A stretch of 64,000 nt of DNA from an uncultured Blautia sp. (GCA_934394545.1 CAKRRG010000004.1:32813-96812), one strand, 5' to 3'. Counted from the first letter of the stretch, positions 1-8,196 are shown. Translations and numbers: made by a program. The notes: generated by a model not told the origin, from the letters alone.

Positions 1-1554
1 AGAAGCTGCTCACAGTTTAAACGACTTATGGGCCAAACTACAAAGGCTTTAAAGGTAGATGGTGTTGTTTATTCACCGCAACAGCTTACAAGCATGGTTC
101 TCCGGCGCATTATTGACAGCGTAGTCGAAGATCAGGACGGTGAGGAAATTCCAGATGACGCAATTGTCACAGTGACTGTGCCGGCTAACTTTGGTGCTGA
201 AGAAAACAATGCGGTTTTTGAGGCAGCCAAGCTTGCAGGAATGAATATGAATAATGTGAAATTATTAAAAGAACCAGTTTCAGCGGCACTTTATGTTCTG
301 GATCAGTGTAAGAAGGAACTGGAATTGGAGAAAGAAAAAGAGCTTCTGCTGGAAGTGGTGGACGTAGGAGGCGGAACGACAGATCTGTCTGCTCTTTCCT
401 TCCGTAAAGGAGTTATTACGGAGGTCACATCAGGGGGTAACAACAAATGTGGTGGAGAAGATATAGATCGTTTGTTTAAGGCATTTGTGAAATCTAAATT
501 TCTGGCTGATAAAAAACTGGATGCCAATCAAGAACAAGAGCTTACTTCTAAAATTCGCCTTGCAAAGGAAACACTCAGTAAAAGAAATGAGACTACTTTT
601 TCCCTTTCTGTAGGAGAAAAATATACAGATAAAGTGTCTATTAAATTGACCAGAGCAGATCTTGAGCAGTGCCTGAAACATCCCTGCGCTGGTCTTACAA
701 GAGAACAGTATGAGAAATATACAGCTGGCTGGAGCGAGTGTGAATCCTATAGACAGGAATCCTTTGAAACAAAAATTGTGAATGTTTTGAGAGAGGTGGA
801 TAGCGAGCTCAAGAAGCTGGCCAAGGAAAACAAAGAGCTGGCTGGCAAGAACAGACCTGATCTGATCATCCTATGTGGCGGCACAAGCAGGATGCCAATT
901 GTGCACGAAATGGTAAAGTCTTTTTTCTCTGATCCGGGGATTCAGGTGCTGATTAAAGATCCTGACCTGGCAGTGTCATGCGGAGCAGCGATTTATGGCG
1001 GGTATCTCGCTGCCAAGAAAGATCCAAAGATCAACTGGGGAGAAAAGAAAAACACTGGAAAAACAACTGGTGATTCAGAGGTTGAGGCTGGAAGCAACAT
1101 CATCAAAGAACTGAAGCTTGTCAGTCACAGGTCCTACGGGATCAAGTGTTGGGAGGAATCTGGAGATAAGGTTGTAAATGTTCTTTATCGCGGCAGCACA
1201 CTTCCGGTGGAAAAAGAGGAAGTATTCTTTACACGAACGGAAAACCAGAGAAAAGCAAATCTGGAGGTGTGGGAAAATGTTTTCCGCAAGAGTGACATGG
1301 GCAGAAAAATTAAGCCTGATGAGTGCAGCCTTTTAGGGGTTTGCGAGTTGGAAATCAGAGGTGACCTGCCAGAACATTCCCCGATTCAGGTTAGGCTCTC
1401 AATGGACGAGAGTGGTGTATTGCAGCTGCACGCCAGCGAGAAGACATGGGGAACCGAGGTCAGCGCAACGCTGAAGACAAAGGCCCTTCTTTCCGCTGAA
1501 GAGTTCGAGAAAGAAAAGAAGCAGGTGGACAAGCTTTACAAAGAGGTTGTGTAA
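1..1554 (+). CDS. Hsp70/DnaK-like chaperone, 5' end cut by window edge
   Basis: The reading frame is open from base 1 (R-S-C-S-Q-F-K-R-L before the first Met at 28), so the start and the N-terminal phosphate-binding loop of the Hsp70 ATPase lie outside the window. Visible Hsp70 blocks are the VTVPANF segment, KEPVSAALY, the second phosphate loop VDVGGGTTDLS and the adenosine motif LCGGTSRMP near the end of the ATPase domain. A divergent C-terminal segment with a beta region (SPIQVRLSMDESGVL) and a charged helical tail follows. It differs from housekeeping DnaK in its long insert around KHPCAGLTREQYEKY and short substrate domain, and no GrpE or DnaJ is next to it. This suggests an accessory Hsp70 rather than the cell's main DnaK. 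Family assignment is firm; role is inference. Confidence 0.9.
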   Translation, partial: RSCSQFKRLMGQTTKALKVDGVVYSPQQLTSMVLRRIIDSVVEDQDGEEIPDDAIVTVTVPANFGAEENNAVFEAAKLAGMNMNNVKLLKEPVSAALYVLDQCKKELELEKEKELLLEVVDVGGGTTDLSALSFRKGVITEVTSGGNNKCGGEDIDRLFKAFVKSKFLADKKLDANQEQELTSKIRLAKETLSKRNETTFSLSVGEKYTDKVSIKLTRADLEQCLKHPCAGLTREQYEKYTAGWSECESYRQESFETKIVNVLREVDSELKKLAKENKELAGKNRPDLIILCGGTSRMPIVHEMVKSFFSDPGIQVLIKDPDLAVSCGAAIYGGYLAAKKDPKINWGEKKNTGKTTGDSEVEAGSNIIKELKLVSHRSYGIKCWEESGDKVVNVLYRGSTLPVEKEEVFFTRTENQRKANLEVWENVFRKSDMGRKIKPDECSLLGVCELEIRGDLPEHSPIQVRLSMDESGVLQLHASEKTWGTEVSATLKTKALLSAEEFEKEKKQVDKLYKEVV

Positions 1555-1616
1555 ACTTTGGAAGAAAAAGTTCACTTTTACATGTTATGTTGCGGTGAAT
1601 AGGAAGCTTTAAGGGG

Positions 1617-1646
1617 CGCGTTGCTGTGGAGAAATACAGCAACGCG
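1617..1646. other. 11-bp perfect hairpin downstream of the Hsp70 gene
   Basis: CGCGTTGCTGT (1617-1627) pairs perfectly with ACAGCAACGCG (1636-1646) across an 8-base loop. No T-run follows on the + strand, so it is not a standard intrinsic terminator. It lies 30 bases before the next start codon and could slow readthrough or protect RNA. Confidence 0.4.
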
Positions 1647-1675
1647 AAGATAGACGATATAAAGGAGGAGTCAGA

Positions 1676-2476
1676 ATGAATATTGGAAAATTCAAGATTG
1701 GAGGTTTTTATTACTCTTTGCTTGACGTTGATGACCAGACAGACTACAGAAATATTGCAGAAGCTGTAGTACAGCACGATTCCGCTGTAGTTTTAAGTGG
1801 TACACAGGAGCTTGAGCGTCTGGCAAAAGTATGCTCCGCTTTGCGGTATGATAACCCGGAATTATCTCTTTATTGGAACTCAACAGAGTTGAGTCTGAGT
1901 GATGATGGATTACTGAAATTGGTGTATACAAAGGATGAGAAAGAAGCGAGACTGGTCGTGAAGAAGGTTCGCGAGATTCGCCGTGAGATTATGGAGAAGG
2001 TGATGGAAGAAGCGGAGGCGTGTTCTGGAACCAATAAAAATACAGAAGCAGATCCTGCTGAAATGATGGATAGTGAGACTGCCAAGGCTATCAAAAAGAC
2101 ATATTCCTACCTTCTGCATCATGTAAAATACGCCGCCGACGAACTGAAAAAACCACAGCCACGTCCATGGATTTACAATATCGAAGGGGCTTTTCTTTAT
2201 GGAAAGTCTGGCTGCGTGGGTGTTGCTCTTGCAATGAACTACATTTGTGAAGCCTTTGGAATCCCTTGCATTCTGCTAACTGGTAGAGCGGAATTTGAAA
2301 ATAAAGCTACCAACCATTGCTGGAACATGGTAACATTAGGAGAAGGACAGAACTACCATATTGATGTCACTTCCCAGCTTGTGAACAAAGAGGATGAGGA
2401 AGCATATCTTCTTCTTAAGGATGAAGAAATGAAGAAACTGGGATTTGAGTGGGGAGATATTTATCCGGAAGCTTGA
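1676..2476 (+). CDS. Transglutaminase-like domain protein
   Basis: 266 residues. The C-terminal half carries the transglutaminase/papain-like triad in order: Cys180 (KSGCVGVALAMN), His214 (NHCWNMV) and Asp230 (YHIDVTS). The N-terminal ~150 residues are helical and charged with no motif I recognise. No signal peptide, so it is predicted cytosolic. Such domains act as cysteine peptidases or protein crosslinkers; the substrate cannot be told. A GGAGGAG site at 1663-1669 supports the ATG at 1676. It sits between the Hsp70-like and phosphoesterase genes on the same strand, 121 bases after the former, suggesting co-expression. Confidence 0.8.
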   Translation: MNIGKFKIGGFYYSLLDVDDQTDYRNIAEAVVQHDSAVVLSGTQELERLAKVCSALRYDNPELSLYWNSTELSLSDDGLLKLVYTKDEKEARLVVKKVREIRREIMEKVMEEAEACSGTNKNTEADPAEMMDSETAKAIKKTYSYLLHHVKYAADELKKPQPRPWIYNIEGAFLYGKSGCVGVALAMNYICEAFGIPCILLTGRAEFENKATNHCWNMVTLGEGQNYHIDVTSQLVNKEDEEAYLLLKDEEMKKLGFEWGDIYPEA

Positions 2477-2503
2477 TTAATTATAGAGGGGATTCGCGGC
2501 GGA

Positions 2504-2525
2504 CGCCGCAGTTACCGCTGCGGCG
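2504..2525 (+). terminator. GC-rich hairpin after the transglutaminase-like gene
   Basis: CGCCGCAG (2504-2511) pairs with CTGCGGCG (2518-2525) around a 6-base loop, followed by CTTTCTCC. The stem is strong but the T-run is poor, so termination is possible rather than certain. Confidence 0.4.
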
Positions 2526-2611
2526 CTTTCTCCTATCGGGATTGGAAAAATATTCTGCTTCCGCATGGTAGAAAGTAAATATGATGTATTAGTTATGGAG
2601 GGGTTAAAAAT

Positions 2612-3535
2612 ATGGAGAAGAAAAACGAAAGACAGAAAAGTGAAAGCGCTGCGAAAACAGAAAATTCAGCAGAAAGAGTGAGCTCCGCAGAAAGCCAAAA
2701 CAATAAAACCAGTGAAAATCCCCTCATAACAGGCCGCCTCCTTATAACCGGAGACACCCACGGCGACCATGGCGCTATGGCGTACATTGCCAAATTGCTG
2801 CGAGAAGGTGATTGCCTCTTTGTTGCCGGGGATTTCGGGTACATCTTCTTAAATGATACCAGTGAGAAATCATATTTAAGAGATGTGAACCACTTCTTAG
2901 TTAAGCATAATTGCTATTTGGTTTTCGTAGACGGCAACCACGAGAATCATCCGGCATTGAATTCCTATCCAGTCACAACCTGGAACGGTGCCAGATGTCA
3001 TAAGATCTGGCACCGCATTATACATGTTTGTCGAGGCGAAATTTTGAAGATATTCAAAAGTGAAGAACAGACAGAACCGATTAAGATCTGGTGCTTCGGT
3101 GGGGCATTTAGTATAGACCGCCAATATCGCAAACTAAACGAAAGCTACTGGGAAGAAGAGCTTCCTACAGATGAAGATTACGTCAATTCCAGTAAGAATC
3201 TGGAAGCAGAAGGCTACCAAATTGATTTTGGAATCACACACACATGTCCTCTCTATCGAGTGCGAACACTAGGCTGCTATCACGCAGCCAGGGAAGAAGA
3301 ACCTCTTCAGAACTATTTCCAATGGGTCTGCGACAAGCTGAATGAGACCAATGAGATGTCTGCAGATGGCAGTGACGAGAAAAAGGGCAGGTTCAAACAC
3401 TGGTATTTCGGCCATTGGCACACCGACTGGAACCAAAACTGGCTTGAACTTGTGCACTTGGAAGAATTTCCCCAAAAGTGCAGGGCAATTTATCTGGATA
3501 TAGAGGACATGGAAACCGGGGAAGTGATTGATTAA
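2612..3535 (+). CDS. Calcineurin-like metallophosphoesterase
   Basis: 307 residues. After a ~40-residue Ser/Glu/Lys-rich, probably disordered N-terminus, the metallophosphoesterase signature appears in order: GDTHGD (47-52), GDF (73-75), GNHEN (108-112), and near the C-terminus ITHTCP and FGHWHTD. These supply the Asp, His and Asn ligands of a dinuclear metal site, so the enzyme is probably active as a phosphodiesterase or phosphatase. The substrate (protein phosphate, nucleotide or second messenger) is unknown. A GGAGGGG site 8 bases upstream supports the ATG. It follows the Hsp70-like and transglutaminase-like genes. Confidence 0.88.
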   Translation: MEKKNERQKSESAAKTENSAERVSSAESQNNKTSENPLITGRLLITGDTHGDHGAMAYIAKLLREGDCLFVAGDFGYIFLNDTSEKSYLRDVNHFLVKHNCYLVFVDGNHENHPALNSYPVTTWNGARCHKIWHRIIHVCRGEILKIFKSEEQTEPIKIWCFGGAFSIDRQYRKLNESYWEEELPTDEDYVNSSKNLEAEGYQIDFGITHTCPLYRVRTLGCYHAAREEEPLQNYFQWVCDKLNETNEMSADGSDEKKGRFKHWYFGHWHTDWNQNWLELVHLEEFPQKCRAIYLDIEDMETGEVID

Positions 3536-3614
3536 GGCTGGATGACCGTATATTTTGAAAGGGAATATAGACAGAAAGTAAACTGTAGGTTAATCTAATT
3601 ATCAAGCTGTAGTA

Positions 3615-3643
3615 TTGAAAAAAAGGTGGCAATCTGCTACAAT
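3615..3643 (+). promoter_or_regulatory. Sigma-70-type promoter for the HTH gene
   Basis: TTGAAA (3615-3620), a 17-base spacer and TACAAT (3638-3643) form a near-consensus sigma-A promoter. It lies 86 bases before the HTH gene start, marking a new transcription unit after the phosphoesterase gene. Confidence 0.6.
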
Positions 3644-3729
3644 ATAGAGAGTACAGGATCGTCCTTCATACCAAAGCTGAGTGTCTTTTTTTTGAATGGT
3701 ATTACACAAAAAGCTTAGGAGGAAGAACA

Positions 3730-4065
3730 ATGAAAAACGTTATCACTAACTACGGAAATTCATGGCTCATGGGGATTGATCCTGTTGCAACAGGGGGACA
3801 GTTAAGGAAGGTTCGTCGTGATCATGGAATCACGCAGGAGTTTCTGTCAGAACTCTTTGAACGATGTGGAGATTCTGCATCCAGGGTTATCATCAGTATG
3901 TGGGAGAATGGTAGAAGATTACCTTCGCTTTCGCATATGGTATTCCTATCGGAGTTGTATGGCTGTTCTCTCGACGAGCTGATCATCAGCTATCGGCGCT
4001 CAAGGGCGACTGGTGACGACGATCAGCTCGTCCCTTTTTTTATCGTAGTCTTTCGGAAGCTCTAA
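3730..4065 (+). CDS. Small XRE-type helix-turn-helix protein
   Basis: 111 residues. Residues ~22-80 form an XRE-like HTH (GGQLRKVRRDHGITQEFLSE followed by SRVIISMWENGRRLPS), with the SLDELI ending typical of these domains. The Cys-rich FERCGDSASR insertion between helices is unusual. The last ~20 residues overlap, in another frame, a decayed VWA gene and an inverted repeat. The natural C-terminus may therefore have been altered by recombination. GGAGGAAGAACA precedes the ATG. Likely a DNA-binding regulator of itself or neighbouring genes; the target is unknown. Confidence 0.75.
   Translation: MKNVITNYGNSWLMGIDPVATGGQLRKVRRDHGITQEFLSELFERCGDSASRVIISMWENGRRLPSLSHMVFLSELYGCSLDELIISYRRSRATGDDDQLVPFFIVVFRKL
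3973..4040 (+). terminator. Long-loop inverted repeat with T-run inside the HTH gene 3' end
   Basis: GACGAGCTGATC (3973-3984) and GATCAGCTCGTC (4021-4032) are perfect 12-bp arms separated by 36 bases. CC and seven T's follow at once, as in an intrinsic terminator. It lies within the coding sequence of the HTH gene, with its loop also containing a small palindrome. It could terminate early or mark a recombination junction. Confidence 0.45.
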
Positions 4066-4376
4066 GCTTTTTAACTAACTGTTATAAACCAGTTTTTATT
4101 TTGATTAGTGATGGGCTTCCTACAGACGGCAGAGAAGCCGAAGAGGCTGTTTTCCGATTAAGAAGTCAAGCTGCTAATGATGAGTTATCGATCATTCCAA
4201 TTGGTATATACATGGATATACCAGGAAAACAATGGCTTCGTCAGCTGAGACCGGACGGAGAAATAATGAGTGATAATCAATTTGCGAAAGAAACAGAAAT
4301 ACCGGCTACAGCATATGGTCAAACAGCATCACCAGATGATCTGTTGAAATTGTTTGAATTCCCGGAGGATGTTTGA
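4047..4376 (+). pseudogene. 3' remnant of a TerY-like VWA-domain gene
   Basis: The frame reads SLSEALSFLTNCYKPVFILI, then SDGLPTDGREAEEAV, and continues to PDDLLKLFEFPEDV. This is the second half of a TerY-type von Willebrand factor A domain, including the strand and SDG-PTD turn that follow the MIDAS core. The first half with the DxSxS motif is missing and the frame meets a stop at 4014. No good start or ribosome site exists; the first possible start is a TTG at 4101. I read it as a truncated gene whose 5' part was lost at the junction with the HTH gene. Confidence 0.65.
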
Positions 4377-4400
4377 TCGTACCATCCCTTCATTTTTAAC

Positions 4401-4432
4401 GAGCATTTGCTTTGTGCAAGTGCTCTTTTTTT
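4401..4432 (+). terminator. Rho-independent terminator
   Basis: GAGCATTTGC (4401-4410) pairs with GCAAGTGCTC (4416-4425), with one G-U pair and a 5-base loop, followed by seven T's. It separates region 1 from the following large operon. Confidence 0.85.
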
Positions 4433-4467
4433 GTGTTAACTAGAGGTTGATGTCTCTAATTTGGCCA

Positions 4468-4489
4468 GTATGGTAATCTAAGACCATAC
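4468..4489 (+). promoter_or_regulatory. Short inverted repeat in the leader of the large operon
   Basis: GTATGGT (4468-4474) and ACCATAC (4483-4489) are perfect 7-bp arms with an 8-base loop, 7 bases before the very strong ribosome site of the first small ORF. It could be an operator or an RNA structure controlling access to that site. Confidence 0.3.
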
Positions 4490-4509
4490 AGAAACGGAGG
4501 TGATACCAA

Positions 4510-4593
4510 ATGTGCACTTCAGGTTTTAAGTGGCAATGTAGTTATATTTCCAAAGAAAAAAACCGTACAGAGTATATTCACCTTTCAGTATGA
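4510..4593 (+). CDS. 27-residue small ORF with perfect Shine-Dalgarno (leader peptide or small protein)
   Basis: ATG at 4510 opens a 27-codon frame (begins MCTSGFKWQCSYISKEKNRT, ends TEYIHLSV) that stops at 4593. It is preceded by GGAGGTGAT at 4496-4504, a complete match to the 16S rRNA 3' end, with 5 bases to the ATG. The stop is 13 bases before the next gene, whose own site is GAGGAGG. Two Cys and many Lys and aromatic residues are present; there is no membrane segment. Either a translated leader controlling the operon or a genuine small protein. Confidence 0.5.
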   Translation: MCTSGFKWQCSYISKEKNRTEYIHLSV

Positions 4594-4606
4594 GGAGGAC
4601 AGGATC

Positions 4607-4987
4607 ATGAAGAAGATCAATAGTATGAAACGTGACAACAAAGACCGTATTATTTGTGTTTCTGATTTCGGTAAACACAGATTCTACTATCAGCCTGTAG
4701 GAACCAGGGACCGCCTTTGGCTCTTTGACACAAAAAACTATTCTGGTTCTGTATTTGCATTTTTCCGCAAGTATGGAAGATGCCTTGATGGCATCGGTTT
4801 TAGCATGACCGTAAAGGAAATGTATGAGATCGGCAATAACCATAATGCGAAGATCACAAAGATATTGGATCGTATTCCAGGACAGGTGGAATATGTGCTT
4901 CGCGAAAACGAAGAACTTATTCAGATGCCTTGCCAGGCGGTACATAAGAATTACCAATGTAGCTATGCTGTTGACCGTGCAGCGTAA
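4607..4987 (+). CDS. Hypothetical protein, first full-length gene of the envelope-machine operon
   Basis: 126 residues, no family recognised. The N-terminus is basic, the centre is rich in aromatic residues (KHRFYYQPVGTRDRLWLFD, GSVFAFFRKYG), and the C-terminal half looks helical. No signal peptide or membrane segment, so predicted cytosolic. GAGGAGGACAGG precedes the ATG. Only 16 bases separate its stop from the next gene. Position suggests a small accessory or regulatory factor for the downstream membrane genes; that is inference only. Confidence 0.7.
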   Translation: MKKINSMKRDNKDRIICVSDFGKHRFYYQPVGTRDRLWLFDTKNYSGSVFAFFRKYGRCLDGIGFSMTVKEMYEIGNNHNAKITKILDRIPGQVEYVLRENEELIQMPCQAVHKNYQCSYAVDRAA

Positions 4988-5003
4988 GAAAGGAGATAAA
5001 ACG

Positions 5004-5639
5004 ATGAGCAGGAATAAAAAAAAGGCTCTTCCTATGAGAGGAATTCGTACACCCCGTTTCTTTATCTGGTTTCGTGGATTCTGGCAGGGAAAGGTTCTCC
5101 ATACTGGCGGTCTCTGCCCGGAAACCAATGAGATTGCCTCTGGCTATGTGACGGGTCAGATCAAACGCTTCCGTAATGCGTGCGTTACCCGCCGGGAAAA
5201 AGCAGAAGAGAAGCTTAATAAGGCATGGGTGAATGCAGATGAACTGCTGGTGGATTACGCTGCTGTGACCGCTGCAATTGTGGAAGCGGAAAAGGAACAA
5301 AATGCGCACAGTGAGAGCAATGCGCAGGTTCGTTCTAAGGAAAAGGCGGCTAAGAGACGTGCATCATTTGAGGAAAAGCGTCAGGCTATCCTGAAGAGTC
5401 TGGCAACAATCGCAAACGACATTCGTGCGGAGTACGATTCCGCACATGATCAGATGGAGGCTACCTCAGAACTTCTTGCATCTGCGTTGGCCTGTTATGG
5501 ACATGGTCTTCTGATGAAGCCAGTATATGGTGATAATCTTCCCACTATCACTTATGAAGATTGCGCAAAGCAGATTATTATTAACCACGAAGATACCTGG
5601 AATGCTATCGGTTCTATTTTGAAGGGGGTAAAGGGATGA
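5004..5639 (+). CDS. Hypothetical coiled-coil protein
   Basis: 211 residues, no family recognised. A short basic N-terminus and aromatic stretch (RFFIWFRGFWQGK) lead into a long, highly charged helical region (~residues 50-145: FRNACVTRREKAEEKLNKA, SKEKAAKRRASFEEKRQAI) with coiled-coil character. A compact C-terminal segment follows. No signal peptide. The ATG at 5004 has AAGGAGATAAAACG in front of it; an open frame extends further upstream inside the previous gene but has no better start. Its stop overlaps the next start (ATGA at 5636-5639), indicating translational coupling with the membrane protein it may bind. Confidence 0.75.
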   Translation: MSRNKKKALPMRGIRTPRFFIWFRGFWQGKVLHTGGLCPETNEIASGYVTGQIKRFRNACVTRREKAEEKLNKAWVNADELLVDYAAVTAAIVEAEKEQNAHSESNAQVRSKEKAAKRRASFEEKRQAILKSLATIANDIRAEYDSAHDQMEATSELLASALACYGHGLLMKPVYGDNLPTITYEDCAKQIIINHEDTWNAIGSILKGVKG

Positions 5640-6880
5640 GTATCTTTAATAAGATTTTTGAAGGCAGTAAAAGAAAGGGCATCTTTAAAAAGAAGGGTGA
5701 TTATAGTGTCCTGACAGACAATTATGTACCTGCATCTCTGCCTACTTACGGTCAGGGACTGGAAAATTTTGTTACTGCCGATTATCCTATGAACAATCCT
5801 GAAATTATTGAGACGGGCTATCACGAGGTTGAAGAGTATCTTAGTGGAGTGATCGCAACTTGTGACAGTCATTCTACCGGCTCGGAGTGTGACCCATATA
5901 TTGATGCAAAAATGGATCATGTCATTGCTGGCCATGAGGCTGCTGCTGCAAACAACGAGAACCAGATTGTCCGTATCCGGTCTGCCCGTACAATGCGAAA
6001 AGAAGCACTTGACCGCAAGATTAACCCGATTAAGAAAAAAATCGCAAAACTTCAGTCTGAGATTGAACCTCTTGAGGAGCTTCGTTCTCAGTTTCAGATC
6101 CACATCGGCAAGTCTGCTATTTCAATCGGCCTGCCGATTACGGTAATCGCTATGCTTGTTGATGCGGCTGTAAACTACAGTTTTCTTCAGACGGTTCTGT
6201 TGTCCAATGCAACACTGCTGCTGATCACGGTTATCTGTATGTCTGTAATGTCGGACGTTTCCATGTGGGCTCTCGGTACATTTCTTTCCCGAAGAAAAGA
6301 AAAGTTTACCTCAAAGCCTCTGTTTTGGATCATATGCGTTGGTCTGGCAAGTATGTTCCTTTTGTCTGTTGCCGCTTCTGTAATGATCCGCTGGGGTTCC
6401 ATGGACGCTACCTATGGCACTATTAATGCAGCTGGCGAATTCGTGGGTAAGGAATCCTATTCTCTTGCAGAGTATGGTGTCACTCTTGCCACGGCGTTTC
6501 TAACAACCGCAACAGGTCTTCTCTCCTTTTCGGTCTCGGTTGATGAGAATGCCTTTCTTGTTTCTATCCGCGAGCGAAAGAAGAAGGAACTTGCAAGGTG
6601 TCTTGCAGAAATTGATCCCCTGCTGAATGAACGGGCTCTTCTGGAAAATGCGCCAGACCCCAAGGAATGGGATGAACGTAAGTGTGCTGCTGCGGAGCGC
6701 CAGATTGAAGCCACCCGTCTTGGCTTGAAGCTTCATTGCCGCAAGCTGATGGCGGAAGGTGTCAATGATCCTGATTTTACTGAGCGTATGACCGAATCAG
6801 GAGAAGCTCTTTTGAGAAAAGGAACTTCTTCTGATATTTCCAAAATGCCTGCCACAACTATTATGAAAAAGGCAGCCTGA
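5636..6880 (+). CDS. Multi-pass membrane protein flanked by coiled coils
   Basis: 414 residues, no family recognised. Charged helices at ~110-155 (KEALDRKINPIKKKIAKLQ) precede a hydrophobic core with about four membrane segments (~161-177, 185-215, 228-250, 280-300) and an external loop near 250-280. A second charged helical region (~308-390) follows. This shape suits a scaffold that ties cytosolic ATPases to an envelope complex. It overlaps the preceding coiled-coil gene by 4 bases and is followed after 14 bases by the OmpA-like lipoprotein. No enzymatic motif is visible. Confidence 0.75.
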   Translation: MSIFNKIFEGSKRKGIFKKKGDYSVLTDNYVPASLPTYGQGLENFVTADYPMNNPEIIETGYHEVEEYLSGVIATCDSHSTGSECDPYIDAKMDHVIAGHEAAAANNENQIVRIRSARTMRKEALDRKINPIKKKIAKLQSEIEPLEELRSQFQIHIGKSAISIGLPITVIAMLVDAAVNYSFLQTVLLSNATLLLITVICMSVMSDVSMWALGTFLSRRKEKFTSKPLFWIICVGLASMFLLSVAASVMIRWGSMDATYGTINAAGEFVGKESYSLAEYGVTLATAFLTTATGLLSFSVSVDENAFLVSIRERKKKELARCLAEIDPLLNERALLENAPDPKEWDERKCAAAERQIEATRLGLKLHCRKLMAEGVNDPDFTERMTESGEALLRKGTSSDISKMPATTIMKKAA

Positions 6881-6894
6881 AAGGAGATTAAACC

Positions 6895-8196
6895 ATGAAC
6901 AAAATGATGAAAAGTATCTTTTCTGCTATTCTGACCCTGGCAATGCTTCTTAGCTTTACCGGTTGTGGAGACTCTGAGGATATCCAGAGTTCCGATCCTG
7001 TAAACATCGCATTTGTTGTTGGCATCGCTGATGATGAAACCAAACTAAACGAGGGAATTGATGAACTTGCGTCTCTCCCTGCGAACCCTGGTACGGATTA
7101 TGCCTTCATTTCCGCTGAAGGGGAACCCGCTATGATCGGAGAGGCAAAAACCATTCCGGATTTTTCTGACCGTGGCTACACGGAGGTCATGATGGAACGT
7201 GTACGTACCGGGATCATGGCAGATCTGACTGGGCAGCTTACAAATTATAAGCCAACGTCTTCACAAATCGACATGGCAGCAGCTACTGAACTGGGGGTAC
7301 GGACACTGAAGGCACATGCTGTTGATGGGCGCGATAATGTACTTGTCTACTACTGTTCAGGAAGGTCAACAACAGGACTTATTAACATGGTGGAAACACC
7401 TGTGTATGAGATGGATGTGGAGGAATCTGCTTCTGCAGTTGCTCAAAAAATGAAAGTTGATCTGTCTGGCATTGATGTTGTCTGGTATTGCTGCGGGGAC
7501 TTTGGGGGCAACAAACATCCGAAGATTTCTCCTAACGAGAAGGAACAGCTGAAAGCTTTCTACAATCAGCTGTTTACTGCACTAGGTGCAAAGTCCATTA
7601 CCTTCAGGGATGATCTTCCCAGCTCAGAATGCTATAGCTTTCCTGATGTGCCAGTTTCCCCTATAGCTGTTGAAGATACAGGCTCCGAACTCAAAGACCT
7701 GGTTGTTCTTGCCCCTGAGGTGTTTGAGGAGGCTGAAAAAGCTGAGGAGACTGAAGAGCCCCAGGATGTGGAGGAGGCTGATGCAGCAGTGCTTGAGTCC
7801 CCTATCGTAATTCCGGAATCGCAGGTACGCTACCAGCCTGACTCCTCAGAGTTTCTTGATCCTGTAGCAGCTGCGGATGCGATTCAGCCTGCTGCGGATT
7901 TTCTCTTGGAACACCCTGAAGTAAACATTCTTCTTTATGGTACCTGCGCAGGCGACAATGACACGGACTTTTCACTTGAGCTTGGCAGGGCGCGGGTAGA
8001 AAGTGTCAAAGCGGTATTATTAGAGGCTGGCATTGCTGAAAACCGTATTACAGCAGTAACGGTTAAGGTTGCAGACGATCCTTATTACCAATTTGGCCTG
8101 GGTACAAATTCAGAGGCCAGCAGTGTTAATCGTAAATGTGTGATGCTTGATATGTCAACTGAACTGGCCAAGCAGATTCTGGCTAATGCAGTTTAA
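6895..8196 (+). CDS. Lipoprotein with C-terminal OmpA-like peptidoglycan-binding domain
   Basis: 433 residues. A signal peptide ends in the lipobox FTGC (Cys24), predicting a lipid anchor on the outer face of the cytoplasmic membrane. Residues ~36-225 (NIAFVVGIADDE, VDLSGIDVVWYCCGDFGG) resemble the VWA-like half of the N-terminal part found in some Gram-positive OmpA-family proteins. An acidic Glu/Pro linker (~265-290) precedes an OmpA-C domain (~295-425: NILLYGTCAGD, LGRARVESVKAVL, NRITAVTVK, VNRKCVML). OmpA-C domains bind diaminopimelate peptidoglycan, so the protein would link the membrane complex to the wall. AAGGAG precedes the ATG. Confidence 0.85.
   Translation: MNKMMKSIFSAILTLAMLLSFTGCGDSEDIQSSDPVNIAFVVGIADDETKLNEGIDELASLPANPGTDYAFISAEGEPAMIGEAKTIPDFSDRGYTEVMMERVRTGIMADLTGQLTNYKPTSSQIDMAAATELGVRTLKAHAVDGRDNVLVYYCSGRSTTGLINMVETPVYEMDVEESASAVAQKMKVDLSGIDVVWYCCGDFGGNKHPKISPNEKEQLKAFYNQLFTALGAKSITFRDDLPSSECYSFPDVPVSPIAVEDTGSELKDLVVLAPEVFEEAEKAEETEEPQDVEEADAAVLESPIVIPESQVRYQPDSSEFLDPVAAADAIQPAADFLLEHPEVNILLYGTCAGDNDTDFSLELGRARVESVKAVLLEAGIAENRITAVTVKVADDPYYQFGLGTNSEASSVNRKCVMLDMSTELAKQILANAV

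Noticed and set aside
4824-5003. N-terminal extension of the coiled-coil protein gene
   Set aside because: It lies fully inside the preceding gene in another frame, and AAGGAG stands before the ATG at 5004.
4526-5128. Minus-strand ORF of 200 codons
   Set aside because: Shadow of two + strand genes with good ribosome sites; no motif or start signal.
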